Positions 1 to 9,388 of a DNA stretch of 64,000 bases are shown here, one piece after another. The stretch covers positions 57,944 through 121,943 of the forward strand of contig NZ_VDMO01000012.1 of the NCBI RefSeq assembly GCF_006335125.1. Reading direction: 5' to 3'. Each line of letters opens with the position of its first letter. Within the stretch, counting starts at the first letter, position 1. The DNA is from Deinococcus radiopugnans ATCC 19172 (lineage in GTDB: Bacteria; Deinococcota; Deinococci; Deinococcales; Deinococcaceae). A program made the translations under genes and the position numbers. The notes under the pieces were generated by a model. The model searched no databases. It was not told the origin of the DNA and saw only the letters and a list, made by a program, of their open reading frames with translations.

Positions 1-21
1 GCGGGTGGTGGGAAAGGTCAT
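1..21 (-). CDS. Start of a gene running off the left edge
   Basis: Only the first seven codons (MTFPTTR) lie inside the window. The start is supported by a strong ribosome-binding site (GAGGAGG) seven bases upstream of the ATG on the minus strand. The product cannot be guessed from this fragment. Confidence 0.45.
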
Positions 22-248
22 GCGTGCGCCTCCTCGGAGGTGGCCCGGCAGCCGCGCTGCCCGGCGAACATCTTGGGGGTGACGGACAACTCAGGCGATT
101 CGCGTGGCCGCTGCCTGAAAGGGGCTTTCGGAAAGTGCGCCGAGCCTCACGGCGGCAGCGGCCCTGGCGGCGTCCGTGGTGCTGAGGAGCGGCTGATGGG
201 ACTGCCCTTCGGCAGAGAAGATGGCCCCATCACGTGGGGTCAGAGCGC

Positions 249-413
249 TCAGTGAATTGCCAGACCTTGAGGCCAGTACACCTGGCAACCCAGACGGGGA
301 TCAGTCTTCCCTTGCTGTTGACGCTCTCGGATCGCCACCATATAGGCCTTTGAATCGCCGCTGTGGGACCGCTCCACCGTGACCCTGAAGCCGTCGCGCC
401 CCATGGCATCCAT
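249..413 (-). CDS. Small hypothetical protein, possibly frameshifted at its start
   Basis: A 54-residue reading frame beginning MDAMGRDGFRV and ending YWPQGLAIH has natural codon and residue composition. A better ribosome-binding site (AGGAGCG) precedes a different ATG at 484, in another frame, which reads MTDRWQHADASAG and has high third-position GC until about 420. The two halves would join into one protein of about 77 residues through a single frameshift near 415. No family is recognised. It may be an intact short gene from the internal ATG or a frameshifted one. Confidence 0.35.
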   Translation of the reverse strand: MDAMGRDGFRVTVERSHSGDSKAYMVAIRERQQQGKTDPRLGCQVYWPQGLAIH

Positions 414-484
414 GTGGACAGCCCCATGCCGCTGGGCCGTCGCCTGCCCGCCGAGGCGTCCGCGTGCTGCCAGCGATCCGTCAT

Positions 485-975
485 GACTCTTCGCTCCTTT
501 GCCCTGTCCGGGGTAGGTTAATAGTACCTCAAATGCGGCACCACTTCAAGCCTTTTCCCTTCTAGGACAAAATTCGCCTTCTCCCTTTCTTTGCTGAAGC
601 TGCTGTCAAGCGGGGCCGCCGAAAGCGGCCCCGTCGTCACCCGGCCTCCCTCTGGCCGGGTTTGACAGCGTTTTGCATGCCCTACCATCCTAGAGGCCGC
701 AGGCCATAGAAAAATGTCAGGGGAGGCGCGCCCTTTTTTCTGTGGCGCACGTCGGTCCGGCAAGGACTCCGCCCGTTGAACATGACCGCAGGGAGCAGCA
801 GAATTGTGCTCCGTTGATCGCGAGGGAGAATCAATATCCACAACGCTTTTGATCGCTCAGGACCACATCACCCTATATAAGAAGCGTGGACACCAGTTTT
901 TGGCCGGTGTCCACATCGCTTGGATTCTTCTCTAGCTTTGATTATTCAGATCAGACAGACCAGAGAGGAGCCTCC
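485..975. other. Intergenic stretch with three hairpins
   Basis: No convincing gene is seen. It holds three inverted repeats: 611-633 (9-bp GC-rich arms, 5-nt loop), 640-660 (CCCGGCC/GGCCGGG arms) and 886-914 (GTGGACACC/GGTGTCCAC arms around a T-rich loop). The last lies downstream of the minus-strand gene that ends at 976 and could terminate it, although a clean U-tract is missing. Confidence 0.4.
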
Positions 976-1533
976 TCAGCTTCCGCTGTTCACCGCATTC
1001 GGATCGACAGTGCCGCTGTCCGCCTGCCCGGCTGCGTCATCCGCATCATTGTCGTTGAGACTGCCGTGGTGCCCGCCGAAGCCGTGCATCCCGCGCCCAC
1101 CGCCGTGACCACCCATGCCGCGTCCCAGCATGCCGAAAGGATTGGTTGCCAGTCGAGTCTTCATCTCGGTGGCGCGGTTGCTGGCGATATCGCCCGCCTT
1201 GACGCCTTGATCAATGGTGGCGGTGCCTGCGGCTAGCGCGGCGGCCTTGAGCTTGTCCAGGCTGATGCCCAGCCCAGCGGCCAACTTCTGGAGGTAGACA
1301 TCGGCATAGTTGGTGCCGCTCTGGGTTGTAGGTACGGTCTGGGTGCTGGTGCCGCCTGGGGTCTGGTTGCGCTGACCCGGTTGCGTGGGCTGCACCCGTT
1401 GCGTCTGTGCCTGTGCTGTGGCGCTTGCAGTGGCCGTGCCCGCCTGCTGTGCCAGTACCGCGCCCACGGTCAGGGGCAGGGCGGCCAGAGCAATCAGGGG
1501 CGTCTTGCGGAAGATGGTCTTGAATCGGCTCAT
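976..1533 (-). CDS. Secreted protein of unknown function, Gly/His-rich C-terminus
   Basis: This is a 185-residue exported protein. A signal peptide is clear: a basic start (MSRFKTIFRK), a hydrophobic core and cleavage near AVLA-QQ (residue 28). A low-complexity Q/T/A/P region (about 30-75) follows, then a helical segment YLQKLAAGLGISLDKLKAAA (about 80-100). The next part (about 130-160) is rich in Gly, His and Met and could bind metal. An acidic tail ends the protein. The helical segment resembles those found in other Deinococcus exported proteins of unknown role. The start has a good site (AAGGAGAAC) and follows a strong hairpin at 1557-1579. It stands alone. Confidence 0.75.
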   Translation of the reverse strand: MSRFKTIFRKTPLIALAALPLTVGAVLAQQAGTATASATAQAQTQRVQPTQPGQRNQTPGGTSTQTVPTTQSGTNYADVYLQKLAAGLGISLDKLKAAALAAGTATIDQGVKAGDIASNRATEMKTRLATNPFGMLGRGMGGHGGGRGMHGFGGHHGSLNDNDADDAAGQADSGTVDPNAVNSGS

Positions 1534-1556
1534 GTTCAGTTCTCCTTGAAAGGTGT

Positions 1557-1579
1557 GGGCCAGAAACGCTTTCTGGCCC
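1557..1579 (-). promoter_or_regulatory. 10-bp perfect hairpin in the leader of the secreted-protein gene
   Basis: GGGCCAGAAA and TTTCTGGCCC flank a 3-nt loop, 24 nt before the start codon at 1533. In the transcript it would form a stable stem just upstream of the ribosome-binding site. It could be an attenuator, an mRNA stabiliser or a protein-binding site. Confidence 0.5.
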
Positions 1580-2081
1580 TGGACTCAGCCTCTCAGCAGG
1601 ACAACAAGAAAGGTCCCACAGCACGCGAAGAAACGGCGAAGGTGGACCGGAGAGGCACGCGGAGTCGGCAGCCGGTAAAAGCGTGCGTGCTCTACGCACT
1701 GGGGACGCCACCTTGGTGGGAGTGGCCAGTGGCCTCTGGCAGCCTGGAATTCCAGGGAGTGACACACGGGAAGATGCGTGCTTATGTCGTGGTGGGACAG
1801 GAGGGGCAAGCCGGTTGCTCCAACACGAATTGGGCGGGAGTTGCGCGCTGGCTGGAGCGTTTCGGCTCCGTCCTGGACCAGCAGTGGCCGCCGAATACCT
1901 GAGCAATTTGACGGGGACAGGAGAACTGAGGGCTTCATTTGAGCGTCCCCGGCAGGAATCCGCGCCTCTACGCCAAACCTGCACTCTTCCTCCACCGCTT
2001 CTGAACACGTCCGCCGCATTCTGGGTTCAGGAGGGCAAACGCGGCCAGCAGGCCACCGCCCACATCCCAAGGAGCCTCACC
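1580..2081. other. 500-bp stretch without a clear gene
   Basis: Long open frames exist on both strands, but none has a ribosome-binding site, a sensible start or a natural residue composition. Apart from the ribosome-binding site (AAGGAG) of the next gene at its right end, nothing can be supported here. Confidence 0.4.
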
Positions 2082-2480
2082 ATGAAGAAGCTGATTCTGA
2101 CCACCCTGACTGCCCTGACCCTCGCTACCACCGCCTTCGCCGCCCCAGTAGCCGAACCTGTGACCGCGATGGGCGGCGACGGGATTTACACCATGCTCTA
2201 TACCGAGAGTGCGTGGATGTCGCTGATTGTCCCGATGGCCGATCTGAATTACGTCTTGCCGAGCGATCTGAGCCTGGCGGTCAGCGGGCTGCCGAGCGGC
2301 ACCACCATCACGCTGGACAGCGTGACCCAGCAGGGCGATCTGGCGCTGTTCCACGTCACGGTTAGCCGCGCGGACGAGAGCGTGGGCGTCAATGACACCG
2401 CCGTTATCGACGTGCAGTCGGGTGGGCAGACGCTGACGACTGTGAGCATCCCGGTGATGGGCGTGGCCTACGATCAGTAA
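2082..2480 (+). CDS. Small secreted protein of unknown function
   Basis: This is a 132-residue protein with a classic signal peptide (MKKLILTTLTALTLATTAFA, cleavage before AP at about residue 20). The mature part is acidic, rich in Val, Thr and Gly, and looks like a beta-sandwich (segments such as DLSLAVSGLPSGTTITLDSV). No family is recognised. The start is chosen at the MKKL methionine because AAGGAG lies nine bases upstream; an in-frame extension upstream lacks support. It is followed by a strong terminator and stands alone. Confidence 0.75.
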   Translation: MKKLILTTLTALTLATTAFAAPVAEPVTAMGGDGIYTMLYTESAWMSLIVPMADLNYVLPSDLSLAVSGLPSGTTITLDSVTQQGDLALFHVTVSRADESVGVNDTAVIDVQSGGQTLTTVSIPVMGVAYDQ

Positions 2481-2500
2481 TGACCCACAGCAAGAGCAAG

Positions 2501-2530
2501 AGAGGCGCGCTTGAAAGCGCGCCTCTTTGC
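2501..2530 (+). terminator. Rho-independent terminator
   Basis: AGAGGCGCGCTT pairs with AAGCGCGCCTCT and is followed by TTT. It lies 20 bp after the secreted-protein stop. It may work for both strands, since the convergent PepSY operon ends at 2629. Confidence 0.8.
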
Positions 2531-2628
2531 TGTAGTGCGTGAGAACCCGTGGGTTTGGCACTACGTTTTGAGCTGCGGCGGGAGGGGGCGACCCTCCTCA
2601 CAGCAGTGTCGCCCCCTCCAGTTCTCCC

Positions 2629-3288
2629 CTACCCGAGCGCCCGCCAGCCCAGCAGCAGTGCGGCCATACTCGCCACGCCCATGACCACCAAAGCCTGTTT
2701 GCGGGTCTTTTTGAGGTACAGCAGGATGCCGATGCCGGTCACCGCCACCAACGTCAGGATGCCGCCGCTCACGTCGATCAGCCAACTCCAGGCCCCGCCT
2801 GCATCGCGGCCCCGGTGCAGATCGTTCAGGACCGCCACCCCGCCCTGGGCCAGAATCGTGGTGCTGTAGTTGCCCGTCCGCGTGTCGATCACGGTGTCGG
2901 CGCTGTAGCCCGGTCCCAGAAAGGAGAGGCTGGCCTCAGTGCCGTCCAGACGGGGTTCCTCGGCGCGGCCCCGCAATCCCTGCTGGGCGCGCAATTCCTC
3001 GGCCACGGTCAGCCAGTCCACTGTCCCCGCGCTGATCCAGCCCGTGGGCAGCGTGCCGCTGACCTCATGCCGGACTTCCGAATTGCCGAAGGCCCAGTCG
3101 GGATGGTTGAGCGTCATGCCGGTCAGGGCGAAGAACAGCACCACCAGCAGGCTGATCATGGACGTGTAGGTGTGCAGCCAGCGCAGCCAGACGTGACTGC
3201 GCGCCTTGAGAGTGCGGGGGCGTGGGGCTGGACGTGGGGAGGGCGCGCCCTCCGCTCCCTGCGGCTCAGGCTTTGCCGTAAGCGACAC
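2629..3288 (-). CDS. PepSY-associated transmembrane protein
   Basis: This 219-residue protein matches the PepSY-associated TM helix family. Members sit in the inner membrane with periplasmic PepSY domains, often beside flavin- or iron-dependent redox proteins. It has a basic, Pro-rich N-terminus, a first membrane segment at about 33-60 containing the hallmark WLHTYTSM...TGMTLNHP, a periplasmic part, and two closely spaced C-terminal helices (about 165-215) separated by KKTRKQ. The start is GTG, 23 bp inside the end of the DUF2271 gene, so translation is probably coupled. It is the last gene of the ApbE/DUF2271 operon. A role in transmembrane electron transfer is inferred from the neighbours. 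Confidence 0.85.
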   Translation of the reverse strand: MSLTAKPEPQGAEGAPSPRPAPRPRTLKARSHVWLRWLHTYTSMISLLVVLFFALTGMTLNHPDWAFGNSEVRHEVSGTLPTGWISAGTVDWLTVAEELRAQQGLRGRAEEPRLDGTEASLSFLGPGYSADTVIDTRTGNYSTTILAQGGVAVLNDLHRGRDAGGAWSWLIDVSGGILTLVAVTGIGILLYLKKTRKQALVVMGVASMAALLLGWRALG

Positions 3289-3823
3289 TGGCGGCCTCGA
3301 TATCGTTGTCTGCGCCTAGCGTTTTCTTGAAGGCGCTGGCACCCACCGTGACCTTCTCGCGCACCAGGCTGTAAGGCCCGTGTTCCCGGGCCGTTTCGAT
3401 GCAGACGTAATAATCGCCCTGTTCGGCCAGTTTTCCGGCGTCGGTCTTGCCGTCCCACTTGACGGCGTAGCTGCCGGGATTGCGGGTGGCGCTGCTGACC
3501 GTGCTGACCAGTTCCGAGTTCTGCCGGGTCCAGCGGCGTAACTCGGCCAGCCAGCGGGGGTTCAGGCGATTTTGCTGCACCCAGACGGTCAGATTACGAA
3601 CCGTGTCGCCCGACTCGTTCTCGACCCACACGGCGACGTAAGGGCGTTTAACGCGGCCCGTGGCCTGGGTGGCGACGGTGAAGTTTACGTCCAGCGTCAT
3701 GCCGGCGGCCCAGGGCTTGCCGGTGGCGGCGCTGGCGAGACTGCCGGGAAGCACACGTGAAAGGGTGAGGGCCGCGCCGGCGGCGGCCAGCTTGCGCAGG
3801 AAGGTGCGGCGAGTGTCGGTCAT
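3266..3823 (-). CDS. Tat-exported DUF2271 protein
   Basis: This 185-residue protein has a twin-arginine signal (TRRTFLRK, then a hydrophobic Ala/Leu stretch, cleavage near ASAA at about 33) and a C-terminal DUF2271 domain (about 45-175, with the PGSYAVKWDGKTDAG and GDYYVCIETAREHG segments usual in that family). A Tat signal suggests export of a folded, perhaps cofactor-bearing, protein. The start follows GGAGAACCCACC. ApbE lies just upstream and PepSY just downstream in the same operon. DUF2271, PepSY and ApbE are known to co-occur; the exact reaction is unknown. Confidence 0.85.
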   Translation of the reverse strand: MTDTRRTFLRKLAAAGAALTLSRVLPGSLASAATGKPWAAGMTLDVNFTVATQATGRVKRPYVAVWVENESGDTVRNLTVWVQQNRLNPRWLAELRRWTRQNSELVSTVSSATRNPGSYAVKWDGKTDAGKLAEQGDYYVCIETAREHGPYSLVREKVTVGASAFKKTLGADNDIEAASVAYGKA

Positions 3824-3879
3824 GGTGGGTTCTCCTAAAGTTGAATGTGGAAGGCGAGGTGAGGTTGTAGTAAATGGTC

Positions 3880-4935
3880 TCAGCGGACTGGAACGTCTGG
3901 AGGCCAGAGGGTACTGGGATGTCGCTGTCCGTCTGGCGTAATGATCAGGGCGGCGCAGCCAGGGGTGCCGTCGGTCAGTGTCAGCCCCGCCTGCAGTCCC
4001 AGCACACTCAGGGCGGTGGCGAGGGCATCGGCCGTGGCACAGTCGGGGGCGGTCACCGTCACACCAGAAACGTTCTGGACAGGCAGACCGCTGCGGGGGT
4101 CAATCAAGTGGGAGTGCCACCGGTCACCCACCTGCACGCCCCGGTAGGCGCTCCCGCTGCTGGCAAGCGCGCCGTTTTGAAGATGCACCTGCACCAGTGG
4201 TGGGTCGTCGTCGCGGGCGGTGAAGGGATCGGCCACCATAACCTCCAATCCTCGCCCGCCAGTGGTCCGCAGATCGCCCCCCGCATTGATCATCACGGCC
4301 CGGATACCAGGTAAACTCCAGGCCAGCTCAACCATCCGGTCCACGATCCAGCCTTTCGCCAGCGCGTTCAGGCCCAATGGATAGGCAGCGTGCAGGGTGG
4401 CGCTGCCGTCGTCGTGCAGCATCCAGGGGGCGCTCTGAAGATGCCTGACCAGCGCTGCCAAGCTCTCTGCGGCTGGCTCCTGACCTCGCGTGTCCGCCGT
4501 TTGCCACAGCTTGCCCAGGGCGTCCGCACCAGGATGGAAGGCCCCGGCCGTCACCTCGCGCCACCCGTCGGTCAGCACCAGCACCGTCTGTAGCTCGGGG
4601 CTGAGGGGGGTCTGCTGACCGGGTCGGGCCAGCCAGCGCGACAGTTCGCTGCCAGGATCGAATCGATTAAACACCGCGCTCAGCCGCTCCAGTTCGTCCA
4701 GCGCGGCACGCTCAGCGGCCTCAGCCTGTCGGCGGGTCCGGGCCACCACCTGGATCTCGACCTCGGTGCCCAGCAACCGCTCATACACACTGCGTAGCCG
4801 GTAGGGGGGCCGCAGCACGGACAGGAGCGTGATCAGAGACGGGGACACGGGCACATTTTGATCAGCCTTGTTGAAGATTTGATGCAGGGGCCGCCCGGCT
4901 TCAACGCGAGAGGACTGGCGGGCGGGCACGGTCAT
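3880..4935 (-). CDS. apbE: FAD:protein FMN transferase (ApbE family)
   Basis: The predicted enzyme moves FMN from FAD to a Thr/Ser of target redox proteins using Mg2+. The 351-residue sequence has the ApbE core: RLLGTEVEIQV near the start, GLNALAKGWIVDRM (about 195-210), INAGGDLR (about 222) and HLIDPRSGLPV (about 283), the last two being the Mg/FAD-binding segments. No clear lipoprotein or Sec signal is seen, so the site of action is uncertain. The ATG overlaps the stop of the upstream secreted-protein gene by four bases (ATGA), indicating an operon with DUF2271 and PepSY downstream. The obvious candidate clients are its neighbours, but no consensus flavinylation site was checked. Confidence 0.92.
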   Translation of the reverse strand: MTVPARQSSRVEAGRPLHQIFNKADQNVPVSPSLITLLSVLRPPYRLRSVYERLLGTEVEIQVVARTRRQAEAAERAALDELERLSAVFNRFDPGSELSRWLARPGQQTPLSPELQTVLVLTDGWREVTAGAFHPGADALGKLWQTADTRGQEPAAESLAALVRHLQSAPWMLHDDGSATLHAAYPLGLNALAKGWIVDRMVELAWSLPGIRAVMINAGGDLRTTGGRGLEVMVADPFTARDDDPPLVQVHLQNGALASSGSAYRGVQVGDRWHSHLIDPRSGLPVQNVSGVTVTAPDCATADALATALSVLGLQAGLTLTDGTPGCAALIITPDGQRHPSTLWPPDVPVR

Positions 4936-5507
4936 TTCTTCTGCAACGCGGCGATATACGTCTTCAAGGCGTCGGCGCCGCGTCCGTCTTTGAAGGGGTT
5001 GAACTTGCTGGGATCGAACTGGCTGCCCTGAGCGCCCGCGTTTACCGTGTTCCTGCCAGAGGCAGCGCCACCGCCCAAGCCCCCCAGGTTACCGGGCAAC
5101 AGGACGCCCGCACTGTTCTGACCAGTCGCCTGCCGCTGGGCGCGTTGTGCCTCGCGTTCTTTCTCGTCTTTGATGACCAACGCGTCCAGGGCGGTGAGCT
5201 GTGTGTCGGTCAGAATCTTGTCCTCGATTTGCGTCAGGTACTTTTTGGCGTCGTTGGGCTGGATGCTGGTGGCCTTCTGCAAGGTGGTCAGGATGCTCAG
5301 CAGGCTCCTGGCCTGGGCCTTGGTCACAGCGGTGGCCTTATTTTTCTCAAGCCCTGGGAGCAGGCGAATGTCCTGCGCCAGGTCATTGGCCGGCTGCATC
5401 TGGGTCATGCGGGCGCGCTGCTCCGCGCTCAGGGTTTGCCCGCCTTGCTGGGCGAAGGCGAGGGTGGCGAGGGCAAGAACAGTGGTCAGAACTAGGACGT
5501 TATTCAT
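4932..5507 (-). CDS. Secreted protein of unknown function, first gene of the ApbE operon
   Basis: This 191-residue exported protein has a signal peptide (MNNVLVLTTVLALATLAFA, cleavage before QQ). The mature part has helical segments rich in Lys, Gln and Leu (about 40-130), a Gly-rich linker (about 135-155) and a short C-terminal helix. No family is recognised. The ribosome-binding site is AGAGGAGC. It overlaps the apbE start by four bases, so it is co-transcribed with the flavin/redox genes. It may be a partner or substrate of that system, but nothing in the sequence shows this. Confidence 0.75.
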   Translation of the reverse strand: MNNVLVLTTVLALATLAFAQQGGQTLSAEQRARMTQMQPANDLAQDIRLLPGLEKNKATAVTKAQARSLLSILTTLQKATSIQPNDAKKYLTQIEDKILTDTQLTALDALVIKDEKEREAQRAQRQATGQNSAGVLLPGNLGGLGGGAASGRNTVNAGAQGSQFDPSKFNPFKDGRGADALKTYIAALQKK

Positions 5508-5749
5508 CGGGGTGCTCCTCTGGAATGGGGCGGAAAGTATGGAGATTCAGCTGACCTCTGCCCCAACATGCCGGTGCGGGGCATGGATGACAGCGTGCGG
5601 CGCCCGGACGAAGACGGCACGTAGGGTTGATGGAGATTTGCCGAAGACCCGGTTCACAGCGCTGAGGCGGTCACGACAGTCGAAACAACCCCTGAATGTG
5701 GACCTTTGATCTTCGTCCAGCCTTCACGCGGGACGCCTACAGTGAGCGC

Positions 5750-6429
<680 letters not shown>

Positions 6430-6433
<4 letters not shown>

Positions 6434-7788
6434 ACCGATTGCCAGCCTCCCGAAAGCGGCGTGGCCCCTCGCTGGGCGTCACGCTGCTGCTAGGGATGCT
6501 GGCGGTGGTGGGGCTGTCGGTGGGCAGCACCTTCGTGTTTTCCAACCTGGCCGTGCGCAATGAGGTCCGCCGTTTGCCCCCCGAGGTCCAGCAGTCTCTG
6601 CGCGCCCAGCAAGAAGCGCAGCGCCGGAACGGGACCGCCGTGACCGCACCAATTTCCCCGGTCGGCTCCGGCACGCCCCTGGGTCCCCAATGGACGCCGG
6701 ACCTGAGGCTTCCCACGGTGAATAGCGTGCTGGGAGGCATAGAGGATGGGAGCCCGGTGGCCGGGACCGGTGTGCGCCGGAATAATGGAGGTGATCTGCC
6801 ACACCGGTCCGGCCTACGCACCCAGGATTTTCTGAAGAACATCCAGCAGAACCTGCTGCGGGTGGGGCTGTTGTCGGCAGTGGCCTCGGCACTCCTGGCC
6901 TTTTTCCTCTCGCGGCGGCTGGTTCGGCCCATCCTGGCCGTGTCGGCAGCGGCGGCAGGCATGGCGAAGGGTGACCTGAGTGTCCGCGCCCCGAGCCTGA
7001 GTGGCGAGCGTGAACTGGCCGAACTGGCGGATAACTTCAACGAGATGGCCGCCAACCTCCAGCGGCTGGAAAACGAGCGGCGACAGGCGGTGGCCGACAT
7101 TGCCCATGAACTCAGAACCCCACTGGCGATCATGCAGGCGCGGTTGGACGCACTAGAAGATGGTGTATATGCCTTGAATCCTGCTCAGGTGGCCCTGCTG
7201 AGCGAGCAGACCCAGCAGCTTACGCGGCTGGTGGATGATCTGCGGACCCTGACACTGGCCGAGGCGGGCCGTCTGAGCCTACATCTGGGGGCGCTGGACC
7301 TGACCGGACTGAGCGCCGGGGTGGTGCGTGACCTGAGGGACCGGGCGGGAGCGTGGGGCGTCACCCTGCACCTGAGCGCGCCGACCTCTCTCCTGCTCTA
7401 TGCCGATGCAGGGCGGGTGCGCCAGATCGCCGTAAACCTGTTGGAGAACGCCTTGCAACATGCCAGGAGCCGCGTCCAGCTCAGCCTCGAAGCGGGAAAT
7501 GGTTCGGCACTTCTGCATGTGGACGACGACGGCCCCGGCATTCCCGAGGCCAGCCGTGAGGCGGTCTTCACGCGCTTTACCCGCCTGGACAGCAGCCGCA
7601 CGCGCGCGACTGGGGGCAGCGGCCTGGGACTGGCGATTGTTCAGGAACTGGCCCAGGCCCACGGCGGCGCAGCGCAGGCGAGCCGGAGCCCACTCGGCGG
7701 GGCGCGGTTCACGGTACGCCTGCCGCTGGATGAAGGGGGGGTGGGCCGCAGCATTCCGGGCGGATCACTGGGGGCCTCTCTTTCCTGA
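6430..7788 (+). CDS. Sensor histidine kinase paired with the regulator upstream
   Basis: This 452-residue membrane kinase has a first helix at about 15-40, an extracytoplasmic sensor region (about 45-140, Pro/Arg-rich, no known fold), a second helix (about 142-162), HAMP (about 163-215), HisKA with phospho-accepting His226 in ADIAHELRTPLA, and a HATPase domain with the N box NLLENALQHA, G1 box DDDGPGIP and G2 box GSGLGLAIV. The start is TTG overlapping the regulator's TGA stop, so the two are translationally coupled. The signal sensed is unknown. Confidence 0.92.
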
Positions 7789-7877
7789 TCTTGTGGCTGC
7801 CTACATGGCTTTGCCGGTCTGCGCGGGCCGTGGGCAGGAAATAATGGGCTGCGCCGCACCACCCGTAGGAATTTCCG

Positions 7878-8582
7878 TCATTCCAGGATTGTGTCCCCGG
7901 CCATGTTGACCCGCGCCACCACGAAACCGTCGTACCCTTTGCTGCCCACAGTCTGAAGAGCGGTAGCGGTGAGCCGGGGTTCAGCGGCCAGCGCAGCCAT
8001 AAAGCGGCGCACGCCCTGAACGTTGGCATCGTCGCTCTCGGGTGAGATCACGCACCCGCCGCGCACCACGTTGTCGACCATCAGCACCGTTCCAGGGCGG
8101 GCCAGCCGCAACGCGCCCGTCAGGTATTCGGTATAGCTCGGCTTGTCGGCGTCAATAAAAATGAAGTCGAACGGGGCCGCACCGTCCGCACTGAGTTGGG
8201 CGAGCGAGTCTGTGGCCTGCCCAACGCGCACTTCCACCCTGCCGCTCAGACCAGCCCGTTCGAGGCTGCGGCGGGCCAGGGCCGCCCGCTGCGGCTGAAG
8301 TTCCAGGGTGACGAGTTGCCCACCCGGCGGCAGGGCGCGGGCCAGCCACAGGGTGCTGTACCCACCCAGAGTCCCGATCTCCAGGATGCGCCGTGCCCCC
8401 TGCATCTGCGCCAGGAGAGTCAGGAGTTGGCCCTGAAGGGCGCTGACGTTCTGTGCGGGCAAGCCTGCGGCAGCCTGATCAATCAGGGCTGCCGCCAGCG
8501 CAGCGTCCTGGACGATCAATAAATCGCTCAGGTAAGCGTCCACAGCGGTCCAACGGTCTTGCGGGTCAGGTGGGTTGTGCAT
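7878..8582 (-). CDS. SAM-dependent O-methyltransferase (family 3)
   Basis: The predicted 234-residue enzyme is a cation-dependent class I methyltransferase of the caffeoyl-CoA/catechol type. It has the SAM motif ILEIGTLGGYST (about 67-78), the metal-site segment FIFIDADKPSY (about 138-148) and MVDNVVRGG (about 165-173). Family members methylate catechol-type hydroxyls; the substrate here is unknown. The start is placed at MHNPPDP because GGAGGCGAGGG precedes it; an upstream in-frame start adds a Cys-rich leader without a binding site. It is divergent from the second two-component system. Its stop lies close to the convergent kinase gene. Confidence 0.88.
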   Translation of the reverse strand: MHNPPDPQDRWTAVDAYLSDLLIVQDAALAAALIDQAAAGLPAQNVSALQGQLLTLLAQMQGARRILEIGTLGGYSTLWLARALPPGGQLVTLELQPQRAALARRSLERAGLSGRVEVRVGQATDSLAQLSADGAAPFDFIFIDADKPSYTEYLTGALRLARPGTVLMVDNVVRGGCVISPESDDANVQGVRRFMAALAAEPRLTATALQTVGSKGYDGFVVARVNMAGDTILE

Positions 8583-8710
8583 CCCTCGCCTCCATCTGCA
8601 CAGTGTGCATCCCACAGGCGCATGGCCGTCTCACTCTTGAGGAACGGTCGCGTTCAGAGCCTGTTACCTGGCTTTGCCGTTCCCTTACATGGCAGCCCTA
8701 CACTGGCTCC

Positions 8711-9388
8711 ATGCACCTGCTGTTGCTGGAAGACGATCCTCGCCTGCGGGCGCTGATCGCGGCCGGCCTCGCGGAGTCCGGTCACCGCGTTGAGGCCGTC
8801 ACGTCCGCCCGTGAGGGCTACAACGTGGCGACCTCCGGCGGATTTGACGCCCTGATCCTGGACGTGATGCTGCCCGAGGGCGAGGACGCCGGATTCCAGG
8901 TGGCCCAGCGCCTGCGCGCACGGGGCGACGCCACCCCGATCCTGTTCCTGACTGCGCGGGCGGACGTGGACTCCCGCCTGACCGGACTGGACGTGGGCGG
9001 CGACGATTACCTGAGCAAACCCTTCGATTTCCGCGAACTCCGCGCCCGCCTGTCGGCCCTGGTGCGCCGCTCGGCAGGCCAGGGCAGCAACGCGGTGCCG
9101 CTGCCGGGCGGTTTCACCCTGCACCTGCTGAGGCGGCAGGTGAGCGGCCCGGCGGGGGCAGGCGTGCCACTGACGCCTAGGGAATTTGAGCTGCTTGAAG
9201 GCTTTGCCCTTCAGCCCCAGCGGGCCTACGCGCGCGACGAGCTGATTGCCCGCGTGTGGGCCGGGCAGCCGGAGGTGGAGAGCCGGGTGGTGGACGTCTA
9301 CGTGGGCAACCTGCGCCGCAAACTGGGCGACGGCGTGATCCTCACCGTGCGCGGCCACGGCTACCGCCTAGGCGAGCTGGGGCCTTGA
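8711..9388 (+). CDS. OmpR-family response regulator (second pair)
   Basis: This 225-residue regulator has a receiver domain (EDD at 7-9, phospho-acceptor Asp51 in LILDVMLPEG, Lys in LSKPFDF) and a C-terminal winged helix (about 128-222, VDVYVGNLRRKL...RGHGYRLG). The start at MHLLLLEDD has TACACT six bases upstream and no binding site, again leaderless. The kinase gene overlaps its stop. Targets are unknown. A multidrug or envelope-stress role would be typical for this type but is not shown. Confidence 0.92.
   Translation: MHLLLLEDDPRLRALIAAGLAESGHRVEAVTSAREGYNVATSGGFDALILDVMLPEGEDAGFQVAQRLRARGDATPILFLTARADVDSRLTGLDVGGDDYLSKPFDFRELRARLSALVRRSAGQGSNAVPLPGGFTLHLLRRQVSGPAGAGVPLTPREFELLEGFALQPQRAYARDELIARVWAGQPEVESRVVDVYVGNLRRKLGDGVILTVRGHGYRLGELGP

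Noticed and set aside
611..633. GC-rich hairpin as a terminator
   Set aside because: Neither strand has a U-tract and no gene ends close by, so it is listed only as a hairpin.
1211..2008. 265-residue open frame on the minus strand
   Set aside because: It is Arg/Pro/Ser-rich without a start signal and overlaps the clear secreted-protein gene in another frame.
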